Shown here one piece after another: positions 23,401-38,400 of a DNA stretch of 64,000 nt (positions are counted from its first letter, which is position 1; each line of letters begins with the position of its first letter). Source of the DNA: Paramacrobiotus metropolitanus (taxonomy: Eukaryota > Tardigrada > Eutardigrada > Parachela > Macrobiotidae). A program made the translations under genes and the position numbers. The notes under the pieces were generated by a model. It saw only the letters and a list, made by a program, of their open reading frames with translations, had not been told where the DNA came from and did no database searches. Where the stretch lies: positions 930,001 to 994,000 of the forward strand of contig NW_026570245.1 in NCBI RefSeq assembly GCF_019649055.1. Direction: 5' to 3'.

Positions 23401-26400
23401 ACACACATCTTTAGTTGGATTTTATTTTTTGTCTTGAAAATTTTAATTTTTTGACTGGAAGGGTTCAGACATAAAAACACCGTTTAATGTATTTTTAAGG
23501 GACACCGATTCATTTCTTAGTGAGACCAGATACGAAAAAATCGTTCCAAGGCAACATTCATTGGATAGAAGCAGGACGCATCAAAGGTGACACCTAGTTT
23601 TGCAGCACCGGTTTATGTTAAAATTTAATTTTGGCAAGCCGTATTCGAATTCGAAACGGCTCAAAGATATTAGGTTCAGATATGGTAGTCAGTTTGCATT
23701 CGATTGACTGAATAATAAAAACTCATTCCAGTAACAAGTGTTTTTATCGTTAGCAGTCTAATAGCAAAAACTGAATTAAGCGAGAGACGAAAATCCGTTT
23801 GTCTGCAAAATTTAAATTTGCGAAGGTAATTAGGCACATTTGGCTACAGCGAAATACAATCCCGGTGAAAAGTATTTGCAAAACAAATTCCAGCGGAAAA
23901 ACATTGCGAATCAGTTAAAGAAAACTGTTTATAAGGATGCCAGGGCACGATTATGGAACGTGTTCATTTTTATTTTTCAAGGAAGTTAATGATTTCGTAA
24001 GAGTTAGAAAAACTGCCGGCAACTTCGCGACAACAATAAACGATCACAGAGGTCAAGCAGTAATTGCGTTTAACGCTGTCCAGTTGTTGCTTACTACCGG
24101 CTATCTTTCTCTTACCTGAAAACGATTGCCAAATACAGAGTGCTAGAGTGATTTTTGGTACCGGTGTGTTTTTTAGTGCCAGCCGTAGCCATGAACCCAG
24201 CCTGAGTAAAACTACAACATGTTGTGTGTTTATTCATGACAGCACGCCGGCAGCACCCGATGGTAAAGCCAAGAAGCGTTCACAGAGTCCGTTCTCTTAT
24301 CTCACCAAGAAAATCAAAGAATCCGCCAGCAAACGGTCGGCATCGAAAGAACGCCCGGAAAATACGTACATCGTTGAGCGGAAACCCATGAACCAGACGA
24401 TGACCCAGGTGACCAGTGATGGTATGTTGCGCACCCCGGATATTACTTTAGCCGCCGGAACCGCCGGTGGCCCCGCCCTGACCCTCCGTATGCCCACTCC
24501 CCTACCGTCTTTCACCAACGCTCAGGATCTGATGACCCCGACCCCGGATATCGAGATGATGACCCCGCGAGTGGCCTTCGGTGTGGACGATCAGAATCGT
24601 CCACTGTCCGGTTTGAGCGGGATGTCGGACGTCACTACCGCCAGTTCCACCGTTTTCGACCTGGTCACCGAGTTCCACTATGCGGTCCGCATTTTCCCCG
24701 GTCAGGATCCCAAGTGTGTGTACATTGGCTGGGTGACATCGGATTTCCATCATGCCCAGAGTCCGTTCGCGTTGGATTATGTGCGGCGGGCGGAGGCCAA
24801 GATTCTGGATGTGGGCGGCCAGCTGAAGAGCCACTGTTTCTTCCAGAATTCCTATCTGGTGTGTGCCGGGGATCTGCAGGAACAGGCGGCTAATCAGGGT
24901 GGACAGGATAAAGGACGCGCCTCGCCGGGATTGCTGATCGGCACCACGATCGATGTGGCGACGGGCATGTTGACCTTTAATTTCAATGGGCGGGAAATTG
25001 AAGAACGCTACCAGATTGAACCAGCCACCAAACTGTACCCGGCAGTGTTTGTGGAGCCGACTAGTAAAGAGGTTTTGCAGTTTGAATTTACTGGGAATAA
25101 ATCGGCATTGCCGCTGTCCAGTGCGTTATTCCTTCGTGTAAGTGAGCAGTATTGGTATTAAACTGCTTCATAACGGTGAATTGGTCACATTTTCACATGC
25201 TGAAACTACTGTACACATTTTTAGTCGTAATTTGTTGTGCGATTACAGGATCGGTCATTAACTCCGCAATGTCCACCGCGTTTGCGCGTGCTGACTCTTC
25301 GTCCCAACCAGTGGTCACGTGTGCCGAGCCAGTTTCTCCGGGTGCACGAACTGAAAATGTCGGATGTTCGAGGTTGGAGTATGCTGTGCGATGACCCCGT
25401 GTCCATTCTTGCGTTGTATATTCCTGAAGAAGCACGGTGTATTGATATTCTGGAACTAATTGAAAACGAGGATCTGCTATTGTATGTATACCTAATCTTT
25501 TACAGCTTTTGTATAGGACGTGACCTTTTGCTTCTCTCATAATTGTATTGTGTTTATTAGGTTCCACGCTCATACGCTGATGCTATATTGCGCCATCTGC
25601 TCTCATGGAAATTATCGAGTAGCCCACGCGTTGGTTAAACATGTCGACCAGAAACAGCTACTGTTTGCCATCCAGAATCCATGTAAGTGATTGTGTTACA
25701 TAAAGCGATGTGTGACCTAATGGTTTCATTTTGTGCAGATATGTCCGGTGCATTACGCAGAGCATTCTATGATCTGTTGATTGCTCTGCATTTGGATACA
25801 TATGCAAAAGCAATGTACAACACCCGTGACGAATATGTCATCCCGGTGGCGAAACGCGAAAGTGGAAAGCGCCGGCCAGCACGTAGCACACCCGATCTGA
25901 TGCGACAACAATCGGTCAGGGATATGTCGACGAAGAATTCCATCCGACCGGCGCTCAATATGAAAGACAAGATTTCCAGCGAAGGGTAGCAAACCGAATA
26001 CTTTAAACCGCTTCTAATTATCGACCGTGATTAATCGGCGGTTTTTTTTATCAGGGAGGATCAAATTCCCATCAAACAAATGACATGCCCGTCGTTTCCT
26101 CTGACCGTTCTTAAGGAATACGTGATGGACGCACTGGTTGATGGGGTTCGAAAGGGCACAGCACACTGCCGGGATCCCATTGGTGGCAACTATGAAAACC
26201 TTTTCGTGTTAGTTATTTTTCGATTTCAGTCGGTGTTTCGTTTGCGATTTAGCAAGTCTGCCTTTTTTCTTCAGGCCGCTGCTGAAAATCGTCGACCAGT
26301 TGCTTCTTGTTGGATTCATCGAGCAAAACGATATGGATCGACTGCTGATGTTGGTTGATCCGCCAGCTTTTGGAGGCGTATTAGATCACCGTTAGTCGAG

Positions 26401-29400
26401 GAAATTCTGGGTTGAATGTAATCTTCTAATTTCGGTGTCTTTCTAATTTGTTATCGGGTCTTTAGAGCAAATGGATCGCGGACTGCTGCACATCCGTTTG
26501 GATGAAGGCGTTAAATTGCAGTTGTGTTACGTACTGCAGGATCTGTGCGACGAACGAGTTCGCAAACGCATTGAAGAAATTGTCTACTTTTCGGAAGAAT
26601 TTGTAGGAAAAGCCCAAACTGTAAGCGAACGTACAAAACGCCAGCAAACAATCTTACAACGAGATTTCTAATTATTATTATTGTTTCCCTTACTTCATAA
26701 TCAGAATTCTTATTTTCGTAACAGGATCAATTAAACCGTTATATCGATATTAAAGCATCTGACCTTCCATCGTCCGTCGCGGCGAAGAAGACGAAAGAGT
26801 TCCGCTGTCCACCGAAAGAACAAGTACAATATAATTCTTGTTTGTATTGAACAAGCTTGCACGATTTGATATTATCCAGATGAAGATGCTCCTGTCGTTT
26901 AAACATCCCGAGGAAGAAGAATCCGCATCGTGTCCGTCACCTGAGGATCTCCGCGAGCATTTGGCGTATTATCACTCTTCCTTGGTTGACCGGCTTGGTC
27001 CAAAACCACAGGAACGAGGTACACTTTGCTTGAGGCGATGACTTGGCTTGCTTATGTATTGTTTTACTAAATAACGGTTTTTGTTGATTTTGTTGTTGGT
27101 GTTGTTTATTTGGTTTCTTCTATCTACAGTCACTCGTTATACTCGTGATCTGGGCTACTCGAACGGTAATTCCTTATTTCAACTTATTAACTTTATTTTA
27201 ATATGATGCTTGCTTACTGTGCATTTGAAGCGTATTTATTTCCTAATGCGCACGCAAAATGTATTTTCCGTTACAAATCAATACTTTCTGCTTTGTCCGC
27301 TTGTTTGAATTTTTCCCCCGCTTATTTTCGTTTTGGCTTGTTTTAAGTTGCCAGTGTACAGCCGGTTTATGGTGGGTACGGCCGGTTTTTAACGAAGCAG
27401 TATGTTAATCTACAGAGGTTTTGACTGAGGTCATCAAGAAGAGTGTTATCAGCTGGGCAGCGGAATCCCATATTGATTCTCAAGAACTCATTAAAGAGAT
27501 GTTCTCCCTTTTGCACCGCCAGTACGACGGTGTGGGTGAAGTTCTGAAAGCCTTGGAAAAAGCGTATGTGATCAGCAATTCCAGTCATGCGGATGTCACG
27601 GCTCTGCTGGCGTCCCTCGGACGTGTGCGTACACTGCTATCCGTGCAAATGGAGAAGGATGAAGAGGCAGTTCTGCGCGTATCTTTATGGTACAAAACTG
27701 CTTAGAATGCGCTTTTCACCCTAAACTTTGTGAGCGGTAGTCTGTGACAGTTTGCCTTTAGGGAGCTGATGAATAATCGCGTCTTTTTCCAACATCCCGA
27801 TCTGATTGGCATGTTGTGCATCCACGAGAACGTTATGACGGTGATGATGAACACTATTGGAAAATCGCAGAACGTGGAATCAGATCGACAAGCAGGACAG
27901 AGTGATGGACAGAAAGTAATTGCTTAAACTTTATTTAATTGGTGTTTTGGAAAAGTATGACTTGCGTTTCTGTTTTCAGGACTCTGCTGACATGGTCGTC
28001 GCTTGCTGTAAATTTCTGTGCTACTTTTGCCGTACTAGCCGGCATAACCAGAAAGCCATGTTTGAGCACTTGGGCTACCTTCTGGACAACAGCAGCATGC
28101 TACTTTGTACGCATTAATTAATTTTAGAGTACTACTTATAATGAGCACAGTTTATCTCAACAAAGCGCAGAAAATTGCAGCACATGCTCCATTGCAGCAG
28201 CGCAGAAAATTGCAGCTAAAACCCCTCCCTTACCCCCCTTTCTTTTATTTATTGATGGCCCGGTGAGGACCTCCTACATTTTTTGGCATTTACATTTCTC
28301 AGTTTCACTCCTACATAGGATCGTCCTAAGCAGGAAGCAGCCAATTTGGCTACCAGAGCAGTCCACTGACTGCTGACCGATTCTCCTGGAAAGGAGTATG
28401 CCGATTTCGGCTCTACCAGAACTCTTCGTGGAGTTTTGACCGAACGTTTCCATCACAGCCACTTCGGCTTCGCACTCAGCCACCTTGGCTTCACTCGTAT
28501 TCGCTGCGCCTATCGTAGGCCCGGTTGCCGGTTTGGCGGTTGGCTCTGCTTGCGTGCACGCTAACAGGCACCGTACAAAACTTGCGAATGAAGGGTACCA
28601 TACAGTAGAAAACCTTCACGGAAGCCGCTTCCGGCACGTTTTCAAGCAACATTTTCGGCATAATGTGAATGCTTAGAACAGTGTCCACTTCTGAAATAAA
28701 AAACTTTAAATATTTCTAGAATTATCAAATATTGTTTGCTAATTCTTTACGGTATCGTTTCGCGCAGATCGACCGTCACTACGTGGTTCGGCTCCGCTGG
28801 ACGTAGCATATTGTTCCCTAATGGACAACAGCGAACTGGCCTTATCACTGCGCGAACACCATCTTGAGAAGATCGCCGTATATTTATCCCGATGCGGCTT
28901 GCAGAGCAGTTCGGGACTGGTGGCTAAAGGTTACGCGGATATCGGATGGGATCCCGTGGAAGGTGAGCGATATTTGGATTTTCTGCGCTTCTGCGTATGG
29001 GTCAACGGTGAAAGTATGGAAGAGAACGCCAATCTTGTGGTGCGTTTACTGATTCGCCGGCCGGAATGTCTGGGTCCGGCGCTGCGCGGTGGTGGTCAAG
29101 GATTACTCAACGCGATGAAAGATGCTATTACGCTGTCGGAATCAACAGCCGTAACGATTGATCCGACATTGAAGGAAGATGAGGATTATATTGATATGGG
29201 CGAAGCGGTGCTGAATTTCTACTCGGTGTTGGTGGATCTGTTAGGACGGTGTTCACCGGACACCACCCAGCTGGCCCATGCACGCAGTGATTCCGTACGT
29301 GCACGGGCGATTCTTCAGAGTCTGATCCCGTTGCCGGATTTGGAAGGTGTACTGTCGATGCAGTTCTTTATACCGAATTTCTCTGCTATCGAAGGTATGT

Positions 29401-32400
29401 ATTAAAGTGCGAGTAACTGAGTCCTTTAATAATATATTTACAGTTTATGGTTGTTGACTTACTGTGTGATTCGATAGCGGGAAGTAACGAGTTGCCGGAA
29501 ATGCCACCCACTATTTTGCCTAATCATAAGCAAGCCGTACTGGTGTTTTTGGAACGTGTGTACGGTGTGGAAGATCCGGAGATCTTTTTCCGGTTGCTGG
29601 AAGAGAGCTTTTTACCGGATATGCGGTGTGGAACAATGATGGATGGGGTAAAACTTAATTATTCTTTGAAAAGCTAAGACTTTTTAAATTAACTATTAAT
29701 GGTAGAAACTAAAATATTGTTGTATTAATATTTTAGAGTTTGGCATCAGAAAGCGATGTCAGTCTGGCGTTGAATCGATATCTGTGCAATTCGGTTTTGC
29801 CACTACTGACGCGACAGTCTAGCTTTTTTGCAACTGCCACACAGTACAGCAGCCTGCTGGACGCTACGTTGCACACGGCTTATTCCATGTCAAAAGTGCG
29901 AAACTTGACCAAGAATCAGCGAGAAGTGATATCGACATTTTTACTGGCCTTGATCCGGTAAATTTGAGTGTTGGCCCCAGAGGGGAACTATGAATGACCT
30001 TTTGTGTTTGATAGGGAAATTGATCCTGCAATGATGGAACGTCTGCTTCGGAAATTGATTGTCGACGTTTCCGCTTTATCTGAACATACAACGGTGGCAT
30101 TAAAGGTTGCAAGCAATATTTACAATAAGCGTGGAGCATCTTGTACGGTATTCCCTGTTGCAGCTTTTGACATCCCATTACGAGCGCTGCGCCAAGTATT
30201 ACGGTAGTCCAAGTGGATTTGGCAGCTACGGTAAAATAAATTGCTCTCGTTGCAACGTTTTATTCGCTGGCTGTAATTATCAAAATTTAATTTTCTGTTA
30301 GGCACGGCGTCCGAAGCGGAAAAACGCTTGACGATGATGCTGTTCAGCCGGATCTTCGATTCGTTGGCCGGGCGCAGTTATGATCCAGAATTGTTCAACT
30401 ATGCACTGCCGTGTTTATCGGCCATCGGCAGTGCTCTGCCACCGGATTACGCGCTGGTCAAGACAGCCAACGATGAGCAGGAGATGACACCCCGCCGTAC
30501 AGATGGTAGAATCGGATATCAGCCGAGTCCCGTGGAAACATCCACGTAAGCCTAAATTCGAGCAGGATTTCTAATTATCCTTCTATTCTGTAAATCGATG
30601 TCCATCAAATTGTCTTCTCGTATAAACCATTGATGATTTGATCCGTCGGCTTCGTTATTTCGCAAAATTACAGTGGCTTAATTTTTTTTTGGTTCGTGAC
30701 TAATAGTTTTTATTGAATGTCAATGAAAGTAAATCTTTTTGGTATAGATTGTTTCTGAGTCCAGACCTACAGAACATGGCGGTAAAATTTGCCGAACATT
30801 ACCACGATGCCTGGGCGCTGAAACAGTACGAAGCCGGTTGGGGCTACCACCCGACGCGCAGTGACGCAGACAAAGTCCATCCCTTTATGCAGCCTTACAA
30901 CTACCTCCCAGCCGAAGCTAAAGAAGACTATCGTCTACCCGCTGAACAAGCCGTTAAAGCCATTCTAGCGTGGGGTTGGACGTTGGAACGCGGGGAAGAA
31001 GATTCCCGTGGCACCCGCAGTCAACTGATGAAACGCCGTCCCTCCCGTGGCCTCCAGGAACTACCCTACGGATATATGCCACGCCCCGTGGAACTAAACA
31101 ATCTGACGTTAAACCGGGAGATGTTGGCGTTGGCTGAACGCTTAGCCGAGAATGCGCATGACATCTGGTCCCAAGGTGTCCAGTCGGAGCTGAATGCCGC
31201 CCCGGAACGCGGGGTGGTACCGCATTTTGTCCCCTTTGACCTGCTGACGGATCGGGAAAAGAAGGTGGATCGGGAACGCTCCCAGGAGCTTCTGAAGTTT
31301 CTGATTTACTCGGGGTATCGGTTTAAGAAGGAGCGTCCGTCGAGGAATACGGGAGAGCGTGGGTCGATCAGTCCGCCATCGGAGATTGAATCGCGGTTTG
31401 CGTATAGTTTATTGGAGAAATTGCTACATTACTGTGATGTGACTCTGGCTAAGATGCGGAACACGATGCCGAGTTCGACGTTGACGAGGAGGCAAAGTTA
31501 TAAAGAAGCGCCGGGTGATGTTAAATTTTTTAGCAAGGTAAAGCTGTTAGTTGTTTTATTCGTCACATAAGTAAACTTTGTAATTATCTTCTAAACGATT
31601 TCTTGTCATTGATGATTTATGAACTTAGTCTCGGCACCAAATTATTGCGGTGTTATGGAATTGTTTTTGACATGCACCTCTACTGTACTTGCTAACTTTA
31701 CTAACAATTATTGCTATGCTAACGCTTGTGGTTGATACTTGTAAGTTGTACGGCGTGATGCAACGGTAGTGAGGTGACTCAGTTCTAGCTGTTATATTTT
31801 CTGCTGGCCAGCAATTCATGCATATGGATGTTAAAAGTTGATTATAGCAATCTAAAATGCGGGCTACATTTTTTGTAGTATTTTTTAATTTGCGTTGTTT
31901 TTCTGAACAGGTGGTATTGCCGTTAGTGGAGCAGTACTTCCGTTCGCAAAAGAATTACTTTCTGCAATCTCCTGCCGCCGTAGACGTCGGTCGCATTGCT
32001 TCCCCCAAAGAAAAAGAAATGGTGGCAAGGTATCCAGATTACCACTAACTATCTGTTCTTCATCGCTGAATTAAGTTTATTTTATTTCTCTCCGCAGTTT
32101 ATTCTGCCGATTAGCCATGCTTCTACGAACAAAAGTGCAATCCTTTGGACACGATACCCAGATTGCCGTTCAGTGTTTGCAGGTTTTGGTACAGACCATT
32201 GACGCTAAGTAAGCATTAAAGCATGCATTTAATTTAGCCGCAAAATTGTCAGTACTTAATTTTGTAACCGCTTTTCTTAGTTCTCTGATAAAGAACAGTC
32301 TGGATTTCGTTCGAACAAGTTTCCTGACATTCTTCAATCAAGCGGCCGCCGATCTGACCAACACCGTGACCTACTTGAAGACCCACTATTTCCCAGCCCC

Positions 32401-35400
32401 GCGCGGTACCACACCGAAACAATCCGTCAGTTTGGGTTACGTTGAAGGCGTACTGCTGCGGGTGCTGACATCCTTATTTGACCACATCGGCGCCAATAAT
32501 TTCGGCAAAGATATCTTGATCAATGACATCCAGATTGCTTGCTATTCCATCCTGGATTCTTTGTACACATTGGGAACGAATTTGACGTTACCGGCCAGTG
32601 TCAAGCTCTTCGAAGAAATCAGTCTAGGAAATCGACCGCTGATTGGTGCATGTTTAGCAGCATTTGCCAGTACCTTCCCGGTGGCGTTTCTGGAGCCAGA
32701 GTTCAACGCCAATAATCCGTTTTGTATATTGGGAAGAGCGCAGGAACAGTCTCTACAAGCTCAGGATATTATGAATCGCTTATCAGCCAGTCTGCCGACC
32801 ATGGAGAATCTGGTCAAGGAAGTGGAAACCTTTACACAAGCTGGCGATTATGCCGTATCGCCGCATATCATTGATGTGATATTGCCGATGCTGTGCAGTT
32901 ACTTATCCACTTGGTACTACCGCGGTCCGGATAATGCGCATCCTGACGAGTAAGTTCTGTATCGCTTATTGGGCAGACTGTAGGATTGGATTTTCCTTTT
33001 TGTTTGATTTTAATTATTTAAATTTGCCAATTATATGTATATCGTACTGTGTTGTCCATTGCTTTTGAAAAATCAGCACTTGGCAAGTTGCGATCGAAGT
33101 TTGTTGATTTATGTAAGATTCTTTACTTAGTACCACTGTTACGAAAGTAACAACCGACCACTTGAATCAAACTCTTACGCAAGTTTTGACCCTCATTCGC
33201 AACAACATCGGCGATCCGAAAGCTACGTGGATGGTGCGAATAGCAGCAGTAAGTATAATAAAATTATTAGCGGTTCAGCGGCTGCATGTTATGATATTCT
33301 TAAATGTTCGGTTTGTGCGTAGGTGGTTGGACAGATCGTGCTCAATTCCAGTGCGAGTTTACTAAACGATCGTATCCTTCCCATTGCCATAAAACTCAGA
33401 GAAAACACGAAATCCGCCCACGCTAACGAGGAAGTCTTACGGCATGGGCAGCGTTTGGGTGATGATCTTTCATCCGTCGAAGCATCCGTCGGCGAAGAAT
33501 ATGCCGTGCTTATCCGTGACCTTTACGCATTCTACCCCATAGTCATCCGCTATGCCGAAATCCACAAAGCGCAGTGGATTCGCGACAACCACGGGCAAGC
33601 CGAACAGCTGTACGCTGAAGTGTCGGAGGTCTTTAACCACTGGATGAAATCCCAGCATTTCAAACGGGAAGAATTAAACTTTCTGTCCGGCAACGATGTG
33701 GACGTCAATGCCCTGATCTCCGCAGGACCACGCGGAATTTGTCGCATTATGACCCAGTCGGGTGCCTCATCGGGCAGCAGTAAGAAGAAGCGCAAACGCG
33801 ATAAAAAGGATGTCAAGAAAGATCAAGCGGCGCAGCAGAGTTTGATTGTTGTGTGCTTGAAACGTTTATTGCCAGTTGGACTGAATTTATTTACGGGGCG
33901 CGAACAGGAGTTAGTGCAGAAGGCCAAGGAAAGGATGCTGCGACACGAGCCAACCGAAGTTCTTGAAGAGTTTGTCAAAGCGGAACTTATGCTACCGGAC
34001 CAACCGGATCCGGCTGACAGAAAGGCGTGGCAGCGGAAACTGTACATTAAGATCGGTAAGAAACAAGTGGCGAAACTGGATGATCTGGTAGAAGAGGAAT
34101 CTTCGACGGTGGTTGTGGAAAGGATTCTGGCCATGTCCAAAGTTTTACAAGGATTACATCTAGTAAGTCGCAAAAAACATTCGTATCTGAATTTGTTTAA
34201 ACAAAATAACATTTTTCCTTGATACTTTATGGAGCCCAGTACATTCACAATAAGTCTGTTATACTATGGAGTATGGACAAGACGCATTTTGATCAATGTA
34301 GAAAGTTAATGCGCTTTGATATTCACAATTTTCTTTAATGTGCCTAAGCGCGCCTAATTTTCTTGTGTGCCTAATTTTCTTTAATGTGCCGTTTAGAGCG
34401 CTTTTTGCTGCAAGGCCGAAGATTACGGATATTTTTAAGAATCTATCAACTGATATCTGTAAATTCACATGCAAAGACTCTGTTCATTTCGCTTGCGTTA
34501 GGTGGATCATCCGCCAGCGATTACCGGCGATACATGGCGCAAACTGGTCTCCACACAACGCAAACGCGCCATCATTGCCTGTTTCCGCATGGTCGCGCTG
34601 TACAGTCTGCCGCGACATCGCGCCATCAACTTATTCTTACCGGCATACCGTGATCTGTGGCTATCCGATGAAAATCAAGGCCAGGAGGTGATGATTGCCA
34701 ATCTAACCGAACCATTGGGCGGTGACCCCTCGAAAACAGTCCATCTGGCCACAATGCATCCGGATGCGGAGGAGCCGGTACATACCGACCAACTGGAGCA
34801 GATTGTCACGGCATTCTCGCGCGCAGCAACCACGGAGAACCGCAATGATAATTTTGTATCGTTGTATCTGCACTATGCGGATATTATGAGTATGAGCTGT
34901 GGTGGGGCTGACGAAGAAGAGGACGAAGAGGGAGGCGATGAGGAGGCTGGGCCGTCCATGCAGGAACAGGAGTTGGAGCGGCAGAAGCTGCTGTGGGAAC
35001 AGGGACGGTTGGCCGATCGCGGTGTAGCGGAGATGGTGCTGATGTACATCAGTGCATCCAATGGTGAACCCAATGACACTGTGTGGTCGACACTAACGTT
35101 GGGAATTTCTATTTTGCGAGGTGGTAACACTACAGTACAGAAGGTGAGAATAGCGATACGCGCCAATCTAAAGCTTAACGCGACGAAGTTGCTAGCGATT
35201 TTTCCCAATAATTCCCAAAAATTGCCATGTCGTTCTTTCTAGTACATGGCGCAATAATTGCAATGCACATACCGTTTATCGTTAACAAGAAAAAATTAAA
35301 GTTATACTGTTCGTACAGGTGAACAAGTTCACGTAAGGTGAACAACAAAATAAAGTACTTGAGAATATTGTGAGTGATACCATATGCCTTCACTCGCCGC

Positions 35401-38400
35401 CGACATCAGCGGTTAACACTGAAGGAATCGCAATCAGGCGCGATCAGAATCTGCCACTGCTCCATCCAGCTTTATCGAGCTTGTTGACAAAAATTGCAAC
35501 AAAAGACGGATATTTTCCGCCTTAAGTAGCGAAGTTATAGTGATGCAATAAGTCTTCTACTTGAGTTTTTAATCGGTTTGTCACTCTGCCGAATTTGGTT
35601 TTTTTCCCTAAAAAATATATATTATGCGTCGTTCACAAACGTTAGAGACAGGAATTCGATTATGTCGCCAAATGCTGTTGCAAAACTGCTGATACAAGTT
35701 GTTGACCGTTTATGGAATTCATCTTGCAGAGAATGGCGGAGTATTTAAAAGAAAAACGCGATGTTGGTTTCTTCAACTCCATGGCAGGACTGATGAATGC
35801 AGCCGGTGTACTGAATCTGGACGCTTTCGAACGAATTATGAAAGCAGAAGGTCTCGGCGTATCGAGCGCCGAATCAAACCCTACCGAAGCCAACAATGCC
35901 GAGGCTGAGAACACCTGTAAAATCTTCCGATTTTTACAACTACTGTGCGAAGGTCACAATTTAGGTCGGTGAATCGTATAAACATTAAGCATATCTTAAA
36001 GGCAAATAATCCTATGTTCGCATTACGTGTAAACAATAAAATTCGTTGTATAGAATTCCAGAATTACCTCCGCACGCAGCAAGGTAACACGGCTACCGTT
36101 AATTTGGTCATTTGCACTGTGGACTATTTGCTACGACTACAAGAATCCGTCATGGATTTCTATTGGCATTACTCTAGCAAGGAATTTGTTGATGCCGCGG
36201 TAACTATTGCAGATCTGCACAGTTAATAGCGAATTCTGTTTTTGCGATTTTATGATGTAATTTCGTCCAGGGAATTGTGGAGTTTAACCGCGCCATGAAG
36301 ATTGCCGGGCAGGTGTTCAACTCTTTAACGGAATTTATCCAAGGTCCGTGTCCCGGTAACCAACTGACACTGGCGCATTCGAGATTGTGGGATGCTGTTG
36401 GCGGGTTTTTCTTCTTGTTCGCTCACATGACTGGTAAATTGTTTTGCAAATTTCACGCGGTGTTTTCTTTATGAACAGTATTGTTAACTTTGTTTTGTTT
36501 TGCAGATAAACTGGCCAAGGCCAAGGTAGTTTGAATTTACGCACACTGTAGGAAAAAATGTCAAGATCAGTTAGTGTTTTGTCTGTAGGAGACATCGCAG
36601 CTCGATATGCTGTCGGGATTTCTTGATTTGCAAAATGAGATGGTTACCATGTTGATTTCGATGTTGGAAGGTAATACACTGAATGGACCGATTGGCAGAC
36701 AGATGGTGGACTCACTGGCCGAATCATCTCAAAATCTTGACGTAAGAAGCGCGTAATTTTCGCAGTTTTGTTGCTTGTTACCACCAAAATTTTGCTCGCA
36801 ATAGATGATTATCAAGTTCTTTGATATCTTCTTGAAACTGGAAGAATTAGTCAACTCCGCCAGCTTCCAGGAGTTCGATCCGGGTCATACGGGATGGATT
36901 ACGACACAGGATCTGAAAAAGGCCATGGAATCGCAGAAGATCTATGATGCCGAACAAGTACGTTGCTGCAAGTAGTACAGCGTAGTACTCTTGCGATTGT
37001 AGGAACTTTGGCGTTCTCCTTACGGTATAACACAACTGAATATCGGACATACTTTATCGGTATGCAGTCATTTCGACATACAGACTGTTCGACATTTGAA
37101 ATGGAAATACAGTCTGACTACGCCAAGTTCGGGCAGTTAAAAAATTCTTGGTCTCTAGCAAATTTCTGTGTCATGTTTCTATACCGGAAGCTAAAGTCCA
37201 AAGCGAGCCATAGTTATTTTACTTTAATTTTTTCGCGAAAAGCGCACAAAATACAAAATAATCTTGTTTAATCAACAGAATTAAAAAAGGTTCGAGCGGC
37301 TGGTTCGACCTTTTCTTACTTTCGTTTAAACACTGAAATCATGCCAAAATATATTAGTGCTCTAGCCAACCGCGTTTTTGTTAGGTATGATCTAACTTAC
37401 AAGTCTACACACTCTTGTTTCAACCTCACCACGAGCTCGGATCGCGCAAGGTTCTGATGCTGACCGTCAGGGGATAACTTTTTGGTCACTGGATAGTTTT
37501 TAAAAAATTTCACACAAAAATATTTGTCGTCTAATTTCTTAGAGGGCCCGTTATAAACGTCATGAAAATGACCGATATTATCTCTCGTTAAGCACCCCTT
37601 GGTTCCTAACTGACATATTTGAAAGGTTCATTCTAAATACAGTTTAGTATAACTGAATCAGCAATAAAAAGAGGCATTTTTCGAAGTGCTAAATGGTAGA
37701 CAAAACGTCGTACAGAAATATTATCTAATTTGTTTACGCAACTGTCCGAACTTGGCGTAGCCACCCTGTATATTACGGTGTAAAAATTAAGTTGTCAAAC
37801 GAAATGTAAATTTGTGACACCATAGTGACATTTCAGTAGTAAACGTAAACAACATTAATGGGCATGCCGCAACGCTGCACAAAATAGCTTTCACTTCACC
37901 TAACAGCATTCGTTTAGTCATTTAGCGATTTTTAGATGTTCGCATCGATTTAGTAAAACAAAATTACTTTCGAAGGTCGCCTATTTGCTGGCGTGCGTCT
38001 CGAGCCAAGACGGTAAAGTGGATTATATCGAGTTCACGGAACGATTCAGTGGACAAGCACAAGATATCGGTTTCAATTCCGCCTTACTGCTGACCAATTT
38101 GTCCGAGCACATTACCAACGACGCGCGTTTACAGCGCATTCTGGACGTAGCCGACAGTATGTTGAAGTCGTTTGAGAATAAACTCGGTCGCATTGAGATC
38201 ATCGGCGGCGCACGCCGCATCGAACGTGTCTACTTCGAAATCAGCGAACAGAACCTGCAGCAGTGGGAGAAACCGCAAATTAAAGAGTCAAAACGCGCTT
38301 TTCTCCACAACGTCGTCAATGAATCTGGCGACAAAGGGAAACTGGAGATTTTTGTGGATTTCTGCGAGGATGCTATCTTTGAGATGCAGCACGCCGCGAG

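Noticed and set aside
37301-37330. TGGTTCGACC-like tRNA T-arm motif
   Set aside because: No matching acceptor, D or anticodon stems around it; it lies inside the mariner-like element.
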